The position numbers and the translations under genes were made by a program. DNA of 11,200 nucleotides. It comes from Nephromyces sp. MM_2019 (taxonomy: Eukaryota; Apicomplexa; Aconoidasida; Nephromycida). A model generated the notes under the pieces. The model made no database searches, had not been told where the DNA came from, and was given only the letters and a program-made list of their open reading frames with translations. Positions within the stretch are counted from its first letter, which is position 1. Every line of letters starts with the position of its first letter. Location: assembly GCA_015657535.1 (NCBI GenBank), contig JADHZB010001714.1, positions 4,710 to 15,909 on the forward strand, given 5' to 3'. Below, piece by piece: positions 6,907 to 11,200 of the stretch.

Positions 6907-8451
6907 ATGAACATTTTTATCAATTTTTCTTCCTCTTCACGCCCTTTAGAAGCTCCGCTATCTGAAGGAGGGAAATCGGTGGGGGAATTTTGGGGATCCG
7001 AGAATTTTCCACCGAAAAATGATGGGAAAAGAAGAAATTTTAGCGGAAGTGAAGAAAGCGTTAAAAATGATGAAATCAAAGAAAAAAGAGGAAGTGAGGA
7101 AAGAGAAGCTTTTCAGCCTCTTTTCACACACAAGGGGAATTCTCGTGTAGCGTCTGATGAGCAGAAAGATTTGGGAGATAATAAGTGTGCGAGCTTTAGG
7201 GAGTCTTCAGACACGCATACAGCAGAGGGGGGTGGAGGGAGATCGGAAGCACAAATACACACATCGGACAAACACACACACTATTCAGACAAACACACAC
7301 ACAGATCAGACAAACACACCCACACCCCCCACACATACATCCCATCCCTCGGAAGAATCATACGCCTACCCTTCCCTAGAGCCCCTGACAGACTCGCCAA
7401 GTTTCTTTTGATGAATGAGGCGCCTCCAAAGCCTTCATATGATGTGGGCTGCTTAAACGTACGAAATCGCCAGTCTCATAGTAGATTGAAGATTTTGATG
7501 AAGTTTAAGAACACACTAAGTGATAGCCAAAGATTAAGTGAAGATGCTTCTTCTGTGTGTTGTTCGGCCTTTGTAGGGGGAGTGGTGCTTGAAGATGGAG
7601 AAATCTATGGGGTAGCGCCAATAGATCCTCTGTTTGTGATACTGCCGGGTCTTCTTCACAATCAGCAGAGATTCGTTGATTTGGATGAGTTGCTTAGTGG
7701 CTGTGCATTTGCAATGAAGGAGGTGAGGGGGGTGGAGAGGGAGGTAGCGGATTGGGGGGACTCACTGGAAGAGGAGGCAATGGAGGGTTTGAGAGTTTTG
7801 CGCGATTTAAGGGGGTTAGAGGATCGTCTATGGCTGATTTGCGACACTGTGGGGGGTGGTGTGGGGAGTGACAGCCAAGCAGACAGTGCCCCTTCCCAGC
7901 AACGTTTCTATCGGCTAAATCGGCGGAAGCTGAGAGACTTCCTCACTCAAAAGTATGATAAGATGTGTGTGTACTTGAGGGATAAAGAGGGGGCACAGAC
8001 AAACCTACTTCCTTCTCATGTAAGTCGCCATGATGGAGTAGCACATCAAAGCACAAAGCAAGATATTCGATACACACATGCTACTTCTTCCTCTGCTTCA
8101 TTTACTGCCTCCACATCACCTTGCACGCACACAGCTGCCAGTAGTGAAGCCTCTACAACTTCCAAGTTTGGTGTGTGCGTGAGTGACTCAGTGAAGATCT
8201 TTGCTTGGGAGCTACTCTCTAGCCTGGTCTTGCCAGGACTGATGCTAGAAAAGCCTCTAGTCTCCTCTATAGAAGAGGAGGTGGAGTATCTGCACACAAC
8301 GAAGGAGGCATCAACTTCAGCTACAGAGAAGGAAGGCTTTGAGCCTTTGAAGAAGCCTAAGCTATCAGGGGGGCAGCAGAAGAAGGCGAAAGAAGTTTCT
8401 CTATTGAAGGGGCAGGCTTCTCTGTTATCCTTTATGTCGAAGAAGCGATAA
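6907..8451 (+). CDS. RNASEH2B: Ribonuclease H2 subunit B
   Basis: RNase H2 is a nuclear heterotrimer that cuts RNA in RNA-DNA hybrids and starts removal of single ribonucleotides from DNA. B is a non-catalytic subunit. The 514-residue frame (TAA at 8449) carries the family signature VAPIDPLFVILPGLL (about 236-250) followed by RFVDLDELL. It also has FYRLNRRKLRDFL (334-345), a helical segment IFAWELLSSLVLPGL, a basic KKPKLSGG (482-489) like the one in animal B subunits, and a C-terminal QASLLSFM (503-510) close to a PCNA-binding box. The conserved part begins near residue 147. The first 145 residues are charged, low-complexity and unlike the roughly 300-residue family norm. ATG 6907 is the first possible start, because TAG at 6901 is in frame just upstream. 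The extension could still be partly an unrecognised intron. No intron is needed elsewhere, unlike neighbouring PLAA. Confidence 0.85.
   Translation: MNIFINFSSSSRPLEAPLSEGGKSVGEFWGSENFPPKNDGKRRNFSGSEESVKNDEIKEKRGSEEREAFQPLFTHKGNSRVASDEQKDLGDNKCASFRESSDTHTAEGGGGRSEAQIHTSDKHTHYSDKHTHRSDKHTHTPHTYIPSLGRIIRLPFPRAPDRLAKFLLMNEAPPKPSYDVGCLNVRNRQSHSRLKILMKFKNTLSDSQRLSEDASSVCCSAFVGGVVLEDGEIYGVAPIDPLFVILPGLLHNQQRFVDLDELLSGCAFAMKEVRGVEREVADWGDSLEEEAMEGLRVLRDLRGLEDRLWLICDTVGGGVGSDSQADSAPSQQRFYRLNRRKLRDFLTQKYDKMCVYLRDKEGAQTNLLPSHVSRHDGVAHQSTKQDIRYTHATSSSASFTASTSPCTHTAASSEASTTSKFGVCVSDSVKIFAWELLSSLVLPGLMLEKPLVSSIEEEVEYLHTTKEASTSATEKEGFEPLKKPKLSGGQQKKAKEVSLLKGQASLLSFMSKKR
7267..7329 (+). repeat. In-frame 21-bp repeat in RNASEH2B
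   Basis: GACAAACACAC starts at 7267, 7288 and 7309, an exact 21-bp period. It encodes SDKHTHY, SDKHTHR, SDKHTHT. The period is a whole number of codons, and the core is the same as in the non-coding array at 10003-10434. Confidence 0.85.
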
Positions 8452-8669
8452 GGAATGTGCGCGGGAAGGTGTGTGTGGGGGCGTGTGCAAATGTATGTGT
8501 ACGGATGCGTGTATTTGTGTGCTTGCTACCGGTGTATGTGCGTGTTTGTCTGTGTTTCTGTGCTTGTTTCTCAGCCTTTTCTAGACGTAGTATATCAAAC
8601 TATCAATTTCCTACTCTGAAGGGCTCACACACAATCTATACTCATCAATCATATGAAAATAGCTGTGTG
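8452..8669. other. RNASEH2B 3' flank
   Basis: GT-rich DNA (about 8462-8570) follows the stop, then unremarkable sequence. No gene is supported. The short open frame at 8457-8675 is a by-product of the GT repeat. Confidence 0.5.
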
Positions 8670-8693
8670 CTATGAGGTGTACATACACCATAG
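8670..8693. other. Imperfect hairpin containing TGTACATACACC
   Basis: CTAT (8670-8673) pairs with ATAG (8690-8693), and GGTGT with ACACC, with a GA bulge and a 4-nt loop: nine pairs in all. It lies about 220 bp after the RNASEH2B stop. Its core nearly matches 502-520 in PLAA intron 1 (18 of 19 bases). Confidence 0.45.
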
Positions 8694-8741
8694 GCACAGG
8701 GTTTTTCCTATGCTCTGGTGTAGAAGCATCAATGCTGCGGG

Positions 8742-9007
8742 CGAGGCTGAATACTGTGTGCGAGGCTGAATACTGTGTGCGAGGCTGAATGCTGTGTGCG
8801 AGGCTGAATGCTGTGTGCAAGGCTGAATGCTATGTGCGAGGCTGAATACTGTGTGCAAGGCTGAATGCTGTGTGCGAGGCTGAATACTGTGTGTGAGGCT
8901 GAATGCTATGTGCGAGGCTGAATACTGTGTGCGAGGCTGAATACTGTGTGCGAGGCTGAATACTGTGGGCAAGGCTGAATGCTATGTGCAAGGCTGAATG
9001 CTGTGTG
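8742..9007 (+). repeat. 19-bp minisatellite, 14 perfect-length copies
   Basis: The unit CGAGGCTGAATACTGTGTG is repeated 14 times with no length change. Variation is confined to a few positions: CGAGG or CAAGG, AATACTG or AATGCTG, and TGTGTG, TATGTG or TGTGGG. A decayed copy follows (9008-9060, CTAGGCCCAACT). The period is not a multiple of three, so the long minus-strand frames across it are by-products. There are no spacers, so this is not a CRISPR array. Confidence 0.95.
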
Positions 9008-9060
9008 CTAGGCCCAACTCTATATACTAGAGATCATGCTGTGTGCGAGATCTTACTCTC

Positions 9061-9690
9061 ACAAACATACTCACTGCTTCAACCCAATACACCCACAAGC
9101 TGAAAACACTCAGTCACTCACTCTCCCTCGCATATTCGTGTGTGCGTGCGTGTCGTTTCCCTTTCCCATATTTAAAGGAATTGCAGTTCTTTCGCTCAAA
9201 GTAGATGTTGCAAAGCAAAATCCAAACATACACACACAAGCCGAAGTACGCACACACACCAAACAAAAAATTGGTAAGATTTCATACCGTTAAACATACA
9301 GAGACTGAAGCAAATCCTCACTACTCACACACACGAAAACCAGCAAATCTTCACTATCCACACACGCAGGAATCAGTTAACCTTTCCTAGAATGCTCATA
9401 GCTATCACTACGAATGTGTATATAGCTACCACTCTATCTCCCTTAAACCTCGGAAAAACTGCATAAATCACAACACCAATGCTACTTAATAGGCACTGTA
9501 CGTACACCCCTCATCTGAGGCTGATTCTAATGGGAAAGGGCACCTAAATCCATTCAGCCCAGTCAAATCACTACCATCCTAATAGTCTCAGCAAAAAGCT
9601 CTTAACACACACACAAACCTATACTCACCAAAACCCTCTCTAATGTAGATGCTACTACAGTCAGTGCACTATGGCTATAGTAGGGGCGAA
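9061..9690. other. CA-rich intergenic DNA, no gene recognised
   Basis: Scattered CACACA blocks between 9230 and 9366 and at 9604-9615, otherwise unique sequence. Short open plus frames (9036-9293, 9205-9390) have no recognisable domain. A two-copy 33-bp repeat lies inside (9311-9376). Confidence 0.5.
9311..9376 (+). repeat. Two-copy 33-bp tandem repeat
   Basis: Copies at 9311-9343 and 9344-9376 share CAAATCYTCACTA at the start and CACACACG in the middle, and both end in CAG. The length is a multiple of three and one plus frame stays open, but nothing else suggests coding. Confidence 0.65.
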
Positions 9691-9712
9691 CAGTACTACT
9701 CATGTAGTACTG
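9691..9712. other. Perfect 9-bp inverted repeat
   Basis: CAGTACTAC (9691-9699) and GTAGTACTG (9704-9712) flank the loop TCAT. It lies between the convergent genes. No T tract follows. Confidence 0.7.
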
Positions 9713-9750
9713 CAAAACTTCCGGCTACTTCAATCTTTGGAAACGTAGTA

Positions 9751-9862
9751 TCACACACACACGGGTGTGAGCTCGTACACGCACACCGGTATGAGCTCAC
9801 GAACACACACAAATGACCTAAAGCAGACGGCTGTAATCTCACACACACGGATATACTCTCAC
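9751..9862. repeat. Degenerate CACACGGnTATGAGCTCACA repeats
   Basis: Three or four diverged copies of a CACACA - GGNTRTGAGCTC - CACA unit. Two of them hold GTGAGCTC (9767-9774) and its inverse GAGCTCAC (9792-9799). Confidence 0.45.
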
Positions 9863-10002
9863 ACAGCCAATTACCCGGCGTACACACAAATTCAGTGCGC
9901 GTAAATAGCTGCAAAAAGCGCACATGCACAGCAACCCACGCTTCACAAGGGTTTCTAACGTTTCTATAAAACAAGCAAACCTAAGAAACACACATAAACA
10001 CA

Positions 10003-10434
10003 GACAAACACGCACACAGACAAACAAACACACAGACCAGCACGCACACAAACACAGACAAACATGCACACACACACGGACAAACACGCACACAGACAAA
10101 CAAACACACAGACCAGCACGCACACAAACACAGACAAACAAACACACACACGGACAAACACGCACACAGACGAACAAACACACAGACCAGCACGCACACA
10201 AACACAGACAAACATGCACACACACACGGACAAACATGCACACAGACAAACAAACACACAGACCAGCACGCACACAAACACAGACAAACATGCACACACA
10301 CACGGACAAACATGCACACACACACAGACAAACAAACACACACACAGACAAACAAGCACACACACACGGACAAACATGCACACACACACAGACAAACATG
10401 CACACACATACAGACAAACACTCACGCGCACACA
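10003..10434 (+). repeat. CA-rich array with a 76-bp higher-order unit
   Basis: Monomers start with GACAAACA (or GACCAGCA) and are 16, 16, 22 and 22 bp long. The four-monomer block repeats at 10003-10078, 10079-10152 (two bases shorter), 10153-10228 and 10229-10304. Less regular monomers follow to about 10434. All three frames stay open on plus and most on minus. Block lengths of 76 and 74 break phase, so the Thr-His or Cys-Val readings are not a gene. Confidence 0.9.
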
Positions 10435-10603
10435 GAATAATATGCACATACAATTTTCGCAAAAAGAGACAAACAAACTCACAACCCAAAATCCGCACAC
10501 ACCTCCCAAGCCCACACACACAAGGGTGCTTCCAGCGCGTGAGCTTGAAAATCAGCTTCTCTGGAAATTTGCCCGCCAATAAGCGTAGAAATCCTCCAAA
10601 CCG

Positions 10604-10912
10604 TCACACACTCCGATACCCCTGGGCTGAGTAGCTGACATCATTGGGGGGTGGGTAGAAGGAAGAAAATTCCCCCCTCCTGCCTGAAGAGGGGGGGTAT
10701 TGCTCATTTTTCTGATACCTTTGGGGGGGTTCGGCGGGGTAGAAATTAGAGCCCTCCAACCCTCTACCCTTCCCCTCAGCCACCGATTCTTTAAAGTAGG
10801 TGGTGTTACCAATCGTTAACTGATCTTCTAGGTGTGTTCCAGCCAGCAAATCTTCATCAGGAGCAGCGAAAAGCTTAAAGCAAATCCGTGTGCCGAGATC
10901 GGATGGAAGCTC
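10604..10912 (-). CDS. Terminal exon of an unrecognised minus-strand gene
   Basis: After the acceptor cacttag (minus strand, ending at 10913), an open frame of 102 codons runs to TGA at 10606-10604. It begins ELPSDLGTRICFKLFAAPDE, continues LLAGTHLEDQLTIGNTTYFK, and then becomes Gly-, Pro- and Tyr-rich (FYPAEPPQRY, FYPPPNDVSYSAQGYRSV). The first half looks like a folded domain and the second like a disordered tail. I do not recognise the family. It converges on RNASEH2B. Its 5' part lies to the right, partly beyond the window. Confidence 0.55.
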   Translation of the reverse strand, partial: ELPSDLGTRICFKLFAAPDEDLLAGTHLEDQLTIGNTTYFKESVAEGKGRGLEGSNFYPAEPPQRYQKNEQYPPSSGRRGEFSSFYPPPNDVSYSAQGYRSV

Positions 10913-11022
10913 CTAAGTGAAGTATAAACGGGGACGTGTGTGTATGTGTGTGGGTTCGAAGGTTTGTTAGAAGTTTGACTCAATCATTCCCTGCGAAAGA
11001 TATGTGTGAGATAATTCCACAC

Positions 11023-11085
11023 CTCCCCAGATTGAAAGCAAATATCCCCTCCACAAAATACTTCACACATTTATCCCCATTACGC
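11023..11085 (-). CDS. Tentative upstream exon of the same minus-strand gene
   Basis: After a GT-rich intron end (gtgtgtatag, minus strand, like the PLAA acceptors), a frame reads RNGDKCVKYFVEGIFAFNLG before AG-gtgtgg. It looks protein-like. A donor gtaagt at 11185-11180 upstream fits in phase, so 11186-11200 may be part of a further exon. The proposed 3' end (phase 2) does not match the phase-0 start of the exon at 10912, so the true donor or an exon in between is missing. Confidence 0.3.
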
Positions 11086-11200
11086 CTATACACACACATA
11101 TACACACATAAGCACGTCCCTCACCTCTGCTAAACACCGCTTAAAGCACCTCCTCCCTCCCATTGACCCCTCACACATCACTTACAGCATACCCCAAAAA

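Noticed and set aside
8611..8972. Minus-strand frames reading HSIQPRTQYSAS repeats
   Set aside because: A 19-bp repeat without stops is open in every frame on that strand. The apparent peptide repeat only reflects three repeat units per 19 codons.
8742..9007. CRISPR-like regular repeats
   Set aside because: The 19-bp units are directly adjacent with no spacers, and the window is eukaryotic.
9205..9390. Plus-strand open frame with an 11-residue repeat (ANPHYSHTRKP-like)
   Set aside because: The repeat is explained by the two-copy 33-bp tandem repeat. The upstream part has no recognisable protein and no splice sites were found to link it to another exon.
9839..10634. Long open frames on both strands (up to 246 codons) reading Cys-Val on minus and Thr-His on plus
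   Set aside because: They are created by the CA/GT array, which has no stops in most frames. Array units of 74-76 bp are not a multiple of three, and no domain flanks the repeat.
10945..10975. GGTTCGAA resembling a tRNA T-loop
   Set aside because: The flanking bases do not form a T stem, and no anticodon or acceptor stem can be paired around it.

Overview
This window is nuclear DNA from a eukaryote, most likely a unicellular one. It holds a gene broken by at least nine GT-AG introns, a second gene in one open frame, and long stretches of (GT)n/(CA)n repeat in introns and intergenic DNA. TGA and TAA both act as stops, so the code looks standard. I cannot name the organism. The style (short-to-medium introns full of GT runs, low-complexity insertions in a housekeeping protein) would fit an alveolate or another protist, but that is a guess.

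Layout. (1) 1-5258, plus strand: the 3' part of a PLAA/Doa1/Ufd3 gene, a ubiquitin-binding cofactor of Cdc48/p97. Ten exons from 264 to 5258 were rebuilt by hand. All nine junctions keep phase, giving 418 residues that cover the PFU domain and the complete PUL (armadillo-like) domain. The WD40 half must lie left of the window. (2) 5259-6906: intergenic DNA with GT repeats, an A-rich island carrying E2F-like TTTTCGCG sites, a G-run tract and a 22-bp GT-containing repeat. (3) 6907-8451, plus strand: a 514-residue uninterrupted frame recognised as RNase H2 subunit B. It has a long low-complexity N-terminal extension, an in-frame 7-residue repeat (SDKHTHx) and a PCNA-binding-like C-terminus. (4) 8452-10603: a gene-poor, repeat-dense block between convergent genes. 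It has a 14-copy 19-bp minisatellite, CA-rich DNA, hairpins, and a roughly 430-bp array with a 76-bp higher-order unit. (5) 10604-11200, minus strand: the 3' end of an unrecognised gene, with a convincing terminal exon and one or two tentative upstream exons.

The two recognised genes act in different processes: ubiquitin/p97 protein turnover and removal of ribonucleotides from DNA. They look like tandem housekeeping neighbours rather than a system. The more unusual signals are in the non-coding DNA. Several PLAA introns have one GT-rich half and one CA-rich half, able to fold back on each other. Intron 7 holds a phase-compatible open segment resembling exon 8. The repeat motif GACAAACACACA occurs both inside the RNASEH2B coding frame and in the distant non-coding array.
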